Assembly (NCBI RefSeq): GCF_004366715.1
Contig: NZ_SOQZ01000002.1
Span: 124,001-188,000, forward strand
Origin: Meridianimaribacter flavus
Lineage (GTDB): Bacteria > Bacteroidota > Bacteroidia > Flavobacteriales > Flavobacteriaceae
Reading direction: 5' to 3'
Length of the DNA stretch: 64,000 nt
Shown: in pieces, positions 34,722 through 42,089 of the stretch
How the letters are laid out: each line of letters starts with the position of its first letter
Numbering within the stretch: the first letter of the stretch is position 1
The notes under the pieces: model-generated
Told to the model about the DNA's origin: nothing
The model's database searches: none
Seen by the model: the letters and a program-made list of their open reading frames with translations, nothing else
Position numbers and translations under genes: made by a program

Positions 34722-34812
34722 TGTTCGAGTGATTTTCCTGAAAATCGTATCGAGAACTTATTACATCTCGATACAATTCTTAATTCTTAAGAATCACTCG
34801 ATGTGACATTTA
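34722..34812. repeat. Composite palindromic element between hisD and hisC
   Basis: About 90 bp of nested inverted repeats: outer arms CGAGTGATT (34726-34734) and AATCACTCG (34792-34800); a central perfect 9-bp pair GTATCGAGA (34747-34755) / TCTCGATAC (34766-34774); and a small GATTTT/AAAATC hairpin. The right end (34792-34812) is the second copy of the 21-mer found at 32501-32521 and encodes the last HisD codons. Confidence 0.7.
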
Positions 34813-36095
34813 TAACTTAAATCTTTGAGTCTAATAGTAACCGCATTTTTGTGAGCTTGTAAACCTTCAGCCTCTGCCATTAACTCAATGCTTTGTCCTA
34901 TATTTTTTATACCTTCTTCACTAATTTTTTGAAACGTAATGCTCTTAGTAAAACTATCTAAATTAACTCCTGAATAGGATTTACTAAATCCATTTGTTGG
35001 CAAAGTATGGTTTGTTCCTGAAGCATAATCACCAGCACTTTCAGGTGTGTAATTACCAATAAATACAGAGCCTGCATTTATAATCCCATCAATAAAAAAG
35101 GCTTCGTCCTTTGCACACACAATAAAATGTTCTGGTGCATATTCATTAATTAACTCTAAAGCTTCAGCAATAGAATTCAGGTAAACAATTTTTGAATTTG
35201 AAATAGACTGTTCTGCAACTGATTTTCTTGGTAGAACTTCCAACTGCTTTTTAACTTCGTTCTCTACTTGTAAAGCAATTACTTTTGAAGTTGTCACTAA
35301 AATAACCTGACTATCTGTACCATGCTCTGCTTGACTCAATAGATCTGAAGCCACAAAAGCTGCATTAGCAGAATCATCAGCAAATACCAATAATTCACTT
35401 GGTCCTGCAGGCATATCAATTGCAACACCATATTTGGTAGCTAGTTGTTTTGCAACAGTAACAAATTGATTTCCTGGTCCGAATATTTTATAAACTTGCG
35501 GAATAGTTTCGGTTCCAAATGTTAAACTCGCTATTGCTTGAATACCTCCAACTTTATAAATTTTAGTTACACCACACAACTGAGCTGCATATAAAATTTC
35601 ATTAGCAATTTGTCCATTTTTATTTGGTGGTGAACATAAAATGATTTCTGTGCAACCAGCAATTTTAGCAGGAACTGCAAGCATTAAAACCGTTGAAAAC
35701 AATGGCGCTGTTCCTCCTGGAATGTATAAGCCTATTTTTTGAATTGCACGTTTTTCTTGCCAACAACGAACTCCTCTTGTGGTTTCTACGTCTACATTTT
35801 GGTTTTTTTGAGCTGTATGAAATGTTTCAATGTTAGCTTTAGCTAATTGAATGGCTTGTTTTAATTCTGAAGGTACACTTTCAACTGCTTTTTGAATTTC
35901 TAAGCTTGTAACCAAGCTACTTTTTAAATCTACTCCATCAAAAAGGGAAGTATATTTACTAACAGCTTTATCTCCATTACGCTTAACATCATCAAAAATT
36001 TGCGTTACAGTGTTTTCAATGTCGTCAATGGTTTTTGTTGGTCGTTGTAAAATTTCTGACCATTGTGCTTTACTTGGATTTATGATTGTTTCCAT
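34794..36095 (-). CDS. hisD: HisD: histidinol dehydrogenase, 433 aa
   Basis: The family motifs are intact: YIPGGTAPLFSTVLMLAVPAK, GPGNQFVTVAKQ, DMPAGPSELLV, AEHGTDSQ and EHFIVC, with the zinc-binding His/Glu residues. It oxidises histidinol to histidine in the last two steps. The C-terminus runs past the usual RLKDL end by about eight residues (SYKCHIE), which are encoded by the palindromic repeat. It begins 1 nt after the hisG stop. Confidence 0.97.
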   Translation of the reverse strand: METIINPSKAQWSEILQRPTKTIDDIENTVTQIFDDVKRNGDKAVSKYTSLFDGVDLKSSLVTSLEIQKAVESVPSELKQAIQLAKANIETFHTAQKNQNVDVETTRGVRCWQEKRAIQKIGLYIPGGTAPLFSTVLMLAVPAKIAGCTEIILCSPPNKNGQIANEILYAAQLCGVTKIYKVGGIQAIASLTFGTETIPQVYKIFGPGNQFVTVAKQLATKYGVAIDMPAGPSELLVFADDSANAAFVASDLLSQAEHGTDSQVILVTTSKVIALQVENEVKKQLEVLPRKSVAEQSISNSKIVYLNSIAEALELINEYAPEHFIVCAKDEAFFIDGIINAGSVFIGNYTPESAGDYASGTNHTLPTNGFSKSYSGVNLDSFTKSITFQKISEEGIKNIGQSIELMAEAEGLQAHKNAVTIRLKDLSYKCHIE

Positions 36096-36096
36096 A

Positions 36097-36954
36097 CTAT
36101 ACTACCATATTTTCTATTGGACAAACAAGGATACCTTCAGCTCCATTAGCTTTAAGTTCATCTATAATTTCCCAAAAGTCATTTTTATTGATTACTGAGT
36201 GTAGTGAGCTCCAACCTTCTTTTGCTAAAGGCATCACTGTAGGACTATTCATTCCTGGAAGAATGTTAATAATACTTTCTAAGTTTTTGTTAGGAGCATT
36301 TAGTAAGACATACTTGTTTTGTCTTCCTTTTAAAACCGATTTGATCCTGAATTGTAGCTTCTCTAATACCTGTTGTTTATCTTCACTAATATTAGGAGAC
36401 ACTGCTAAAACAGCTTCTGACTTTAAAAGCACTTCAACTTCTTTTAGGTTATTTTTAAACAAGGTACTTCCGCTGGAAACGATATCTACAATAGCATCGG
36501 CAAGTCCTATGTTTGGTGCAATTTCAACCGAACCATTTATTATATGTAATTCAGCATTTACATTGTTTGATTGTAAAAACCCATTAACAGTGTTTGGATA
36601 AGATGTTGCAATACGCTTGCCTTCTAAATCTTTAATTGTTGAATATTTGGTAGATTTTGGTACAGCTACCGAAACTTTACAGGTAGAAAACCCTAGTTTT
36701 TCAACTATGGAAATATCTTTACCTTTTTCAACCAATACGTTTTCTCCTATAATGGCAACATCAACCACACCATCTCTAAGGTATTGAGGGATATCGCCAT
36801 TTCTTAAATAAAAGACCTCTAAAGGGAAGTTTCTAGCCGAAGCTTTTAATTGGTCTTTGCCATTATCTATAGAAATCCCAACGTCTTTAAGGATTTTCAT
36901 AGAATCGTCGTGTAACCGACCTGATTTTTGAACTGCAATTTTTAATTTACTCAT
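36097..36954 (-). CDS. hisG: HisG: ATP phosphoribosyltransferase, long form, 285 aa
   Basis: The N-terminal MSKLKIAVQKSGRLHD, the middle VDVAIIGENVL and IVDIVSSGSTL, and a C-terminal regulatory domain of about 75 residues give the long, HisZ-independent form, which is inhibited by histidine. It catalyses the first committed step. It is the first structural gene of the operon, directly behind the attenuator. Confidence 0.97.
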   Translation of the reverse strand: MSKLKIAVQKSGRLHDDSMKILKDVGISIDNGKDQLKASARNFPLEVFYLRNGDIPQYLRDGVVDVAIIGENVLVEKGKDISIVEKLGFSTCKVSVAVPKSTKYSTIKDLEGKRIATSYPNTVNGFLQSNNVNAELHIINGSVEIAPNIGLADAIVDIVSSGSTLFKNNLKEVEVLLKSEAVLAVSPNISEDKQQVLEKLQFRIKSVLKGRQNKYVLLNAPNKNLESIINILPGMNSPTVMPLAKEGWSSLHSVINKNDFWEIIDELKANGAEGILVCPIENMVV

Positions 36955-37009
36955 TTTGGTTTTAATGTGTTTGAGTAAATCTTTTTTGGGAGATATTTTT
37001 ACGTTTGTA

Positions 37010-37041
37010 AAAACAAAAAACCGCTTGATTTACTCAAACGG
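37010..37041 (-). terminator. Attenuator terminator of the his operon
   Basis: On the minus strand CCGTTTGA and TCAAGCGG (37034-37041 and 37021-37028) form an 8-bp stem with one G-T pair and a 5-nt loop, followed by TTTTTTGTTTT (37010-37020). It lies 56 nt before the hisG start and after the His-rich leader peptide. Confidence 0.88.
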
Positions 37042-37105
37042 TTTTAAAAATATCTTGTTTTTATTCAATACATTTTCAGCTCGCTTGAGTGCAAGTATGA
37101 AAATG
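37032..37105 (-). promoter_or_regulatory. his attenuator: antiterminator and pause hairpin arms
   Basis: Arm 2 (37082-37090, ACTCAAGCG) lies in the last leader codons and pairs with arm 3 (37032-37040, CGTTTGAGT; one G-T pair), which overlaps the left side of the terminator stem. A second perfect pair, CATTTTCA (37098-37105) with TGAAAATG (37071-37078), encloses arm 2 and would hold it when no ribosome stalls. Stalling at the His codons should free arm 2 and let 2:3 form, allowing readthrough. Confidence 0.85.
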
Positions 37106-37132
37106 ATGATGATGTAATTGAATAAAATTCAT
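37076..37132 (-). CDS. hisL: his operon leader peptide, 18 aa
   Basis: MNFIQLHHHHFHTCTQAS: five His in six consecutive codons (residues 7-12), a signature of histidine attenuation leaders. The ATG at 37132 is preceded by an A-rich interval. The stop codon is 35 nt before the left arm of the terminator stem. Too short for standard ORF calling but strongly supported by composition, place and the surrounding RNA arms. Confidence 0.93.
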   Translation of the reverse strand: MNFIQLHHHHFHTCTQAS

Positions 37133-37150
37133 TTGTTGTTTTTGTCTATA

Positions 37151-37183
37151 CAAAGATTTAAAATAAAAATTTAAAAATCCAAA
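37151..37183 (-). promoter_or_regulatory. his operon promoter
   Basis: On the minus strand, AATCTTTG (37151-37158) is a one-mismatch TAnnTTTG, with TTTG at 37180-37183, 21 nt upstream, as -33. The transcript would start near 37145, a few nt before the leader ATG at 37132. Confidence 0.55.
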
Positions 37184-37234
37184 TCTTATAAGAGGTTTTA
37201 TGATTTTGTTAGTATTTTAAGTCTAAAATGCGAA

Positions 37235-37777
37235 TTAATCATATTTAGGGCATGTTGTCCAAGGATAAGCACATTGGTCCTTAAAACTTAACCAACCAGA
37301 CACTGATTTTTTGCCAACATTAAAACTCACTTTAGCCCATAAATCGCTAACTTCTATAATATTGACTTTTTGAAAATCGCTTATTTTATGGATTTTATTA
37401 GACGTTTTAGAGGCTAAATCATAAAGATAAACTTTGTTACCATCTTCATAGACATCAACAGAAACTAAAAATCCTGAACTTTTAACCCAATGATTTTCAT
37501 AGTCGTAATTTTTGTAAGCATCAGGTAAACGTTGTATGTTTTTGATTTTAAACCAACCGTAGCTACTTTCAATAATTGCTATTTTGTACCAAGAATATTT
37601 TGATTCGTTATTATATAAGGTGTCAACTATTTTACCGTCAATATCGTCATAAATGTATATTGGTTGCTTTGATTCTTTATCGTAGTAGGATTCAACAAAC
37701 TCTAGATAATGCGTTTGGTCATTATCTTGAGCAAATAGCGTGAAACTACACAATAGAAAAAGAATAAAACTTCTCAT
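37235..37777 (-). CDS. Secreted protein with SH3-like repeats, 180 aa
   Basis: A signal peptide (CSFTLFAQ) is followed by two segments that read like bacterial SH3 folds (PIYIYDDIDGKIVDTL, then SYGWFKIKNI; and VYLYDLASKT, then VSGWLSFKDQ). Two Cys near the end could form a disulphide. Bacterial SH3 domains often bind cell wall or proteins; nothing shows which here. It is transcribed towards the his leader and lies 9 nt after the prohibitin-like gene's stop. Confidence 0.65.
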   Translation of the reverse strand: MRSFILFLLCSFTLFAQDNDQTHYLEFVESYYDKESKQPIYIYDDIDGKIVDTLYNNESKYSWYKIAIIESSYGWFKIKNIQRLPDAYKNYDYENHWVKSSGFLVSVDVYEDGNKVYLYDLASKTSNKIHKISDFQKVNIIEVSDLWAKVSFNVGKKSVSGWLSFKDQCAYPWTTCPKYD

Positions 37778-37786
37778 TTAAAAGAC

Positions 37787-38602
37787 TTACTGATTTCCTA
37801 AAATAATTGGCATTCCAGAATCTCCTGAACCAATAACAATTACTTTACTATTTGGTGACTCTGATAGTTTAATAGTTGCTTCAATACCTTTGTCTTGAAG
37901 AATTTTATCGGTTAAGGAAGCACTTAAAATTTTATTTGCATCTGCTTTACCCTGAGCTTCAATAATTTGCCTTTCCGCCTCTTTTTCTGCAGTAACCAAT
38001 CTAAACTCGTACTCTAAAGACTCTTGTTCTTGCTTTAGTTTACGCTCAATAGCTTCTTTAATGGTTGGTGGTAATGTAACATCTCTAATTAAAACACTGT
38101 TTAATTGAATATATTGACTTTCAACAATTTTTTTGGTTTCTTCAAAAATTTCAGTTTGTATAGCATCTCTTTTTGTAGAATATAATTGCTCTGGAGTGTA
38201 ACGACCAACTACACTACGAGCTGCACTTCTAATTGCAGGCTGTAATACTCTACTTAAATAGTTTTCACCTTTTTCATTATGCAACTTGCCTAGGTTTCTT
38301 TCATCTGGTTCATATAAAACTGAAGCATCTAATTTAATATCCAACCCATTAGAAGAAAGTACCGACATCTTTTCAGGAATCTCTTGTTGGCGAGTTTCAT
38401 AGTCTATTACTCGATTCCATGGTGCTATTATATGAAAACCTGGGCCTAAAGGTGGTTTTTCTGAATCCACACCGTCTTTTAATGTTTCATACAACACAGC
38501 AGCATGTCCAGAATCTATTGTAACAGCTGATTTAGCCAAAATAATTATTAAAACCACCACTCCAATTATGATGGGTAGTCCTAGTCTAGGTAACTTATCC
38601 AT
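37787..38602 (-). CDS. Prohibitin/SPFH-domain protein, 271 aa
   Basis: One N-terminal membrane helix (IIIGVVVLIIIL) is followed by a prohibitin domain: DSGHAAVLYETLKDG, GPGFHIIAPWNRVIDYETRQQEIP, LQPAIRSAARSVVG and a long coiled coil EQESLEYEFRLVTAEKEAERQ. It belongs to the membrane-scaffold group that forms large ring assemblies and often limits proteolysis. The start is at ATG 38602. It follows the VWA gene by 12 nt, so co-transcription is likely. Confidence 0.9.
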   Translation of the reverse strand: MDKLPRLGLPIIIGVVVLIIILAKSAVTIDSGHAAVLYETLKDGVDSEKPPLGPGFHIIAPWNRVIDYETRQQEIPEKMSVLSSNGLDIKLDASVLYEPDERNLGKLHNEKGENYLSRVLQPAIRSAARSVVGRYTPEQLYSTKRDAIQTEIFEETKKIVESQYIQLNSVLIRDVTLPPTIKEAIERKLKQEQESLEYEFRLVTAEKEAERQIIEAQGKADANKILSASLTDKILQDKGIEATIKLSESPNSKVIVIGSGDSGMPIILGNQ

Positions 38603-38614
38603 TTTGTTAGTTTT

Positions 38615-40648
38615 TTAAATTAATCCGTTATATTTTCTGATAAACCACTCAGCAGTCAAGCTTAAAACTATGACAGCGAGTAAGTATTTCCAATCGATTA
38701 AAGGTACAACATTTTTGCTGCTTTTTTGTAGTGTTGCAAACCTAGTATCGCTCGTTAACGTTTTTACTAAGCTGCTGGTATTATCAATGAAAAAAGAGTT
38801 TCCTTTAGTGGATGCTGCAAGTCTTTCTAACTTAGCGACATCTGCATTAAGAAACTGTTGTTCTACATTATAGTCTAAAATTTTCAGTTCGCCAGATTGA
38901 GATACATTTTCACCAGTAACTGATACCGTAAAACTGTATTCGCCAGCAGGAATTCCACTTAAATCTACCTGATAACCATTATTTTTTAGTACAAAAGGAA
39001 GTGTTCTGGAGTTGTTAGCTTCTTTATCTTTTAAAGTGATGTTTAAATTACCACTAGTGTCAAACTCATAGTTTTTATTAAAATATTGAGCATTAATTTT
39101 TAAGTCTTCATTTCCGTTGTAAAAAGATTCGTATTCAACATTTAGTCTTGTACGTCTTTGTTTAGAACTTAAATATTGAACCATCTTACCGATAAAATTA
39201 TCAAACGGTTCAAAAGATTTTTGCTCAAGAAAACTTTGTGCTCGCCATTTCCAAATACCTTCACCATTAAGTAAGGCTTCTCGTGTTTCATTAATTTCAA
39301 AAGTAGCTAGTAAGGGTTCTCCTATAGCTATTCCGTTCACAGTTTTATAGCAAATGGTTTGAATTGGTAAGTTAAATTCAGTTTCGCCATATTCTGAACG
39401 CAAAGGAGGAAATTCATCAAAACTGACATTTTCAATAATAAAAGGTGTGTAATTTAAGTTTAACTCTGGTAAAAAATCTTCGGTTTGATTGGTTATTGTT
39501 TGCTTGTAATTACTTTGTAGCGCGTTAAGTGCATTCCAACTTGTTTTTGTACCAGCAATTACCCATTTATTAATTTTTAAACGATTGATTTCATCAAACG
39601 CTTGTTTAAACTTCATATTAGGTTGATACACTATTGCTAGCTGATAGTCGCCTGCGTTGGAAACAAACTCTTCAGGTGTTACAAGTATTGCTTGACGCTG
39701 TTCGTTGCTTTCAATACTCTTTTTTAAGGCTCCAATATCAGGATGCAAAATATCAGAAACTATAGCTACGTTTGTTTTTTGGTCTATAACTTCTACAGCA
39801 AAGTTTTTGATATTGTTTACTGTGTTTTTTTCGTTCTCTATCGGAACAATTTCAGCTTTATAACTCGACACTCCTGCTCTATTAGCTGGTAAAGTTAAAT
39901 TAATGACTTTTGAAGTGCTTGTTGCTGTAAAATTGATATTTTGCGAATACACAACTGTGTTTCCTGAAGTGATATTGAAAGTGGTTGATACCGAACCTTC
40001 TCCACTGTAAACAAGAATAGCTTCAATAGGAAATCTATTTTTTAAGTATGCATATTTATTGACATTCAACTGCTGGATTTTTAAATCAATAAACTGTGTA
40101 GTATCTCCTAAAATTATTGGGTAAATAGGCTGCTTATACTTATTTGTAGAAAACTCATAATCGTTACCGTAGGTTTGGTTTCCATCGGTTATCAATAGCG
40201 TTGGAGCTACTGAATTACTATAAATTTCTGATAAGCGGTCAAATGCTAAAGCCATATTAGATTGTCTATCAGAATAGGATAACGAATCTGTTTTAGCTAA
40301 GATTTTTCCGAAGGTGTAAAACTCTAGATTAAAATTTTCATTTAAAGAGTCGTTGGCTTTTAAGCGTTCAATTAACTCATTGGTGTTATTGTTTTGGTTT
40401 AAATACCTAACAGACTCTGAATTATCAATAGCTACAACAAGTGTTGGTTTTTCATTGTAATAAGTGGTTTGCTCAAATTTTGGATTGATAAGTAAAAGCA
40501 TAATAGCAAACAAAGTCACAAATCTTAAAAAGGTTAAAAACTTATGACTGTTGCTCTTACTTTTTGATTTATATATATACTGAAAAAGCGCTAATAAAAG
40601 CGCTATGATTCCAGATAGTATTATATATATAATGGTGCTTTCTTGCAC
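38615..40648 (-). CDS. Membrane protein with von Willebrand A-like domain, 677 aa
   Basis: Two N-terminal helices (IIYIILSGIIALLLALFQYIY and FLRFVTLFAIMLLLINP), then VVAIDNSESVRYL with the metal-binding DxSxS pattern and a large beta-rich periplasmic part, and a C-terminal helix (LLAVIVLSLTAEWFI). The build resembles BatA/aerotolerance-type proteins. The start codon is GTG at 40648, overlapping the upstream stop (TAGTG); no ATG is near. Its function is not known. Confidence 0.75.
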   Translation of the reverse strand: MQESTIIYIILSGIIALLLALFQYIYKSKSKSNSHKFLTFLRFVTLFAIMLLLINPKFEQTTYYNEKPTLVVAIDNSESVRYLNQNNNTNELIERLKANDSLNENFNLEFYTFGKILAKTDSLSYSDRQSNMALAFDRLSEIYSNSVAPTLLITDGNQTYGNDYEFSTNKYKQPIYPIILGDTTQFIDLKIQQLNVNKYAYLKNRFPIEAILVYSGEGSVSTTFNITSGNTVVYSQNINFTATSTSKVINLTLPANRAGVSSYKAEIVPIENEKNTVNNIKNFAVEVIDQKTNVAIVSDILHPDIGALKKSIESNEQRQAILVTPEEFVSNAGDYQLAIVYQPNMKFKQAFDEINRLKINKWVIAGTKTSWNALNALQSNYKQTITNQTEDFLPELNLNYTPFIIENVSFDEFPPLRSEYGETEFNLPIQTICYKTVNGIAIGEPLLATFEINETREALLNGEGIWKWRAQSFLEQKSFEPFDNFIGKMVQYLSSKQRRTRLNVEYESFYNGNEDLKINAQYFNKNYEFDTSGNLNITLKDKEANNSRTLPFVLKNNGYQVDLSGIPAGEYSFTVSVTGENVSQSGELKILDYNVEQQFLNADVAKLERLAASTKGNSFFIDNTSSLVKTLTSDTRFATLQKSSKNVVPLIDWKYLLAVIVLSLTAEWFIRKYNGLI

Positions 40649-41184
40649 TATTGTTTAACTTTTATAATTTCAAAACCGTCTAAAAAACGTTCTATTTTAC
40701 TATTATTATCATTTTCAGGCGTGCAAATTACTTGAGAAATGTACATTGAGTTTGTAACTAAAACAACACGTATGTATATAAAACCGCCTTGAATTTCAAT
40801 TTTTACATCTCTTCCTGGATAACCATTGAAGGTGATTTTTTTATCAAATATTAAAGAGCCGTTTACATTACTTACTGCTCCTTTAACTGCTCCATCTAAA
40901 ACAGTAGTATTATACTTATCATCTGCATCTATAAATTGTTCTTCAGGATAATCAGATTTTATTGTACTATACACAACATTATCGTCTTGTTGAGGAGTAC
41001 ACATAACCATATGCATGTCTAGTGTTCCTACTGCTGTTTCTACTTGTTGTACAGTACGCTTAGGCGTTTCAGGAAAATATGCTATAAAGGCTAAATCTTC
41101 AGATTTGTACTTTTGCCAATCTTGAGCTATTGCCTGGATAGATAATAAGCAACAAATTGCAATTAAATAAGAGAGTTTTTTCAT
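40648..41184 (-). CDS. Hypothetical secreted protein, 178 aa
   Basis: A signal peptide (IAICCLLSIQAIAQ) is followed by a 155-residue domain beginning WQKYKSEDLAFIAYFPETPKR, a pattern seen in small flavobacterial exported proteins of unknown function. The two late segments YPGRDVKIEI and YISQVICTP look like beta strands of one sandwich fold. Its stop overlaps the GTG start of the VWA gene. It follows fabG by 22 nt, so the series fabG to SH3-like protein may be one transcript. Confidence 0.65.
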   Translation of the reverse strand: MKKLSYLIAICCLLSIQAIAQDWQKYKSEDLAFIAYFPETPKRTVQQVETAVGTLDMHMVMCTPQQDDNVVYSTIKSDYPEEQFIDADDKYNTTVLDGAVKGAVSNVNGSLIFDKKITFNGYPGRDVKIEIQGGFIYIRVVLVTNSMYISQVICTPENDNNSKIERFLDGFEIIKVKQ

Positions 41185-41206
41185 AAGATTTGAATTAATA
41201 TATTGA

Positions 41207-41953
41207 TTAGGTTAGCATTCCTCCATCAACGTTTAGGGTTTGACCAGTAACATAAGCACTCATATCACTAGCTAAAAACACACATACGTTTGCAATATCT
41301 TCTGGTGTACCACCACGTTTTAAAGGTATTGCATCTCTCCATCCTTTTACTGTATCTTCATCTAGCTTTGCAGTCATTTCAGTTTCTATAAACCCAGGAG
41401 CAATCACGTTACTTCTAATGTTTCTTGAACCTAGTTCTAATGCAACCGATTTTGAAAATCCTATTATACCAGCTTTTGATGCTGCATAATTAGTTTGTCC
41501 TGCATTTCCTTTAACACCAACAACAGAACTCATATTAATGATAGATCCTTTACGTTGTTTTAGCATAGTACGTTGTACTGCTTTTGTCATATTAAAAACA
41601 GATTTAAGGTTAACTTCAATAACCTTGTCAAAATCTTCTTCAGTAATACGCATTAACAGGTTGTCTTTTGTAATACCTGCGTTGTTTACTAATATATCAA
41701 TGCTTCCAAATTCCTTTACAACATCATCAGCCAACTCTTGAGCTTGATTAAAATCTGCAGCATTACTTTGATAGCCTTTAGCTTTAACGCCTAGTGCGTT
41801 TAATTCATTTTCTAATTGATTAGCAGCTTCTACAGAAGAGCTATAAGTAAAAGCCACATTGGCTCCATGTTGTGCAAAAACTTCAGCAATTCCTTTTCCA
41901 ATACCTCTACTTGCACCTGTTATAATAGCTGTTTTTCCTTCTAAAATTTTCAT
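41207..41953 (-). CDS. fabG: FabG: 3-oxoacyl-ACP reductase, 248 aa
   Basis: The cofactor site TGASRGIGKG, NNAGITKDNLLMR, the catalytic Ser in MSSVVGVKGN, YAASKAG with the catalytic Tyr and Lys, and VDGGMLT at the end give the standard FabG of fatty-acid elongation. The start is at ATG 41953 rather than 42046, because the longer N-terminus covers the terminator and promoter just upstream. A TATATTTG box lies 27 nt before the ATG. Confidence 0.95.
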   Translation of the reverse strand: MKILEGKTAIITGASRGIGKGIAEVFAQHGANVAFTYSSSVEAANQLENELNALGVKAKGYQSNAADFNQAQELADDVVKEFGSIDILVNNAGITKDNLLMRITEEDFDKVIEVNLKSVFNMTKAVQRTMLKQRKGSIINMSSVVGVKGNAGQTNYAASKAGIIGFSKSVALELGSRNIRSNVIAPGFIETEMTAKLDEDTVKGWRDAIPLKRGGTPEDIANVCVFLASDMSAYVTGQTLNVDGGMLT

Positions 41954-41979
41954 TGTTAGTTTTAATATTAGTTGATGTT

Positions 41980-41987
41980 CAAATATA
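41980..41987 (-). promoter_or_regulatory. -7 promoter box for fabG
   Basis: TATATTTG on the minus strand is an exact TAnnTTTG match, directly after the terminator of the M16 peptidase gene. It gives fabG its own transcript. Confidence 0.65.
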
Positions 41988-42006
41988 GCAAATACAAGTT
42001 GCACGA

Positions 42007-42040
42007 AATAAAAAAACCTCACAAATTCTTGTGAGGTTTT
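42007..42040 (-). terminator. Terminator after the M16 peptidase gene
   Basis: A perfect 12-bp stem (AAAACCTCACAA / TTGTGAGGTTTT) with loop ATTC is followed on the minus strand by a T-tract (42007-42012). It is 50 nt after the peptidase stop codon. Confidence 0.9.
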
Positions 42041-42089
42041 TAACATTGTTATTGAGATTCCAAAACCTGTTTCGGAATGATAACTTCAA

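Noticed and set aside
41954-42046. Longer FabG start
   Set aside because: The extension overlaps a terminator and a TATATTTG promoter box; family proteins begin at the MKILEGK start.
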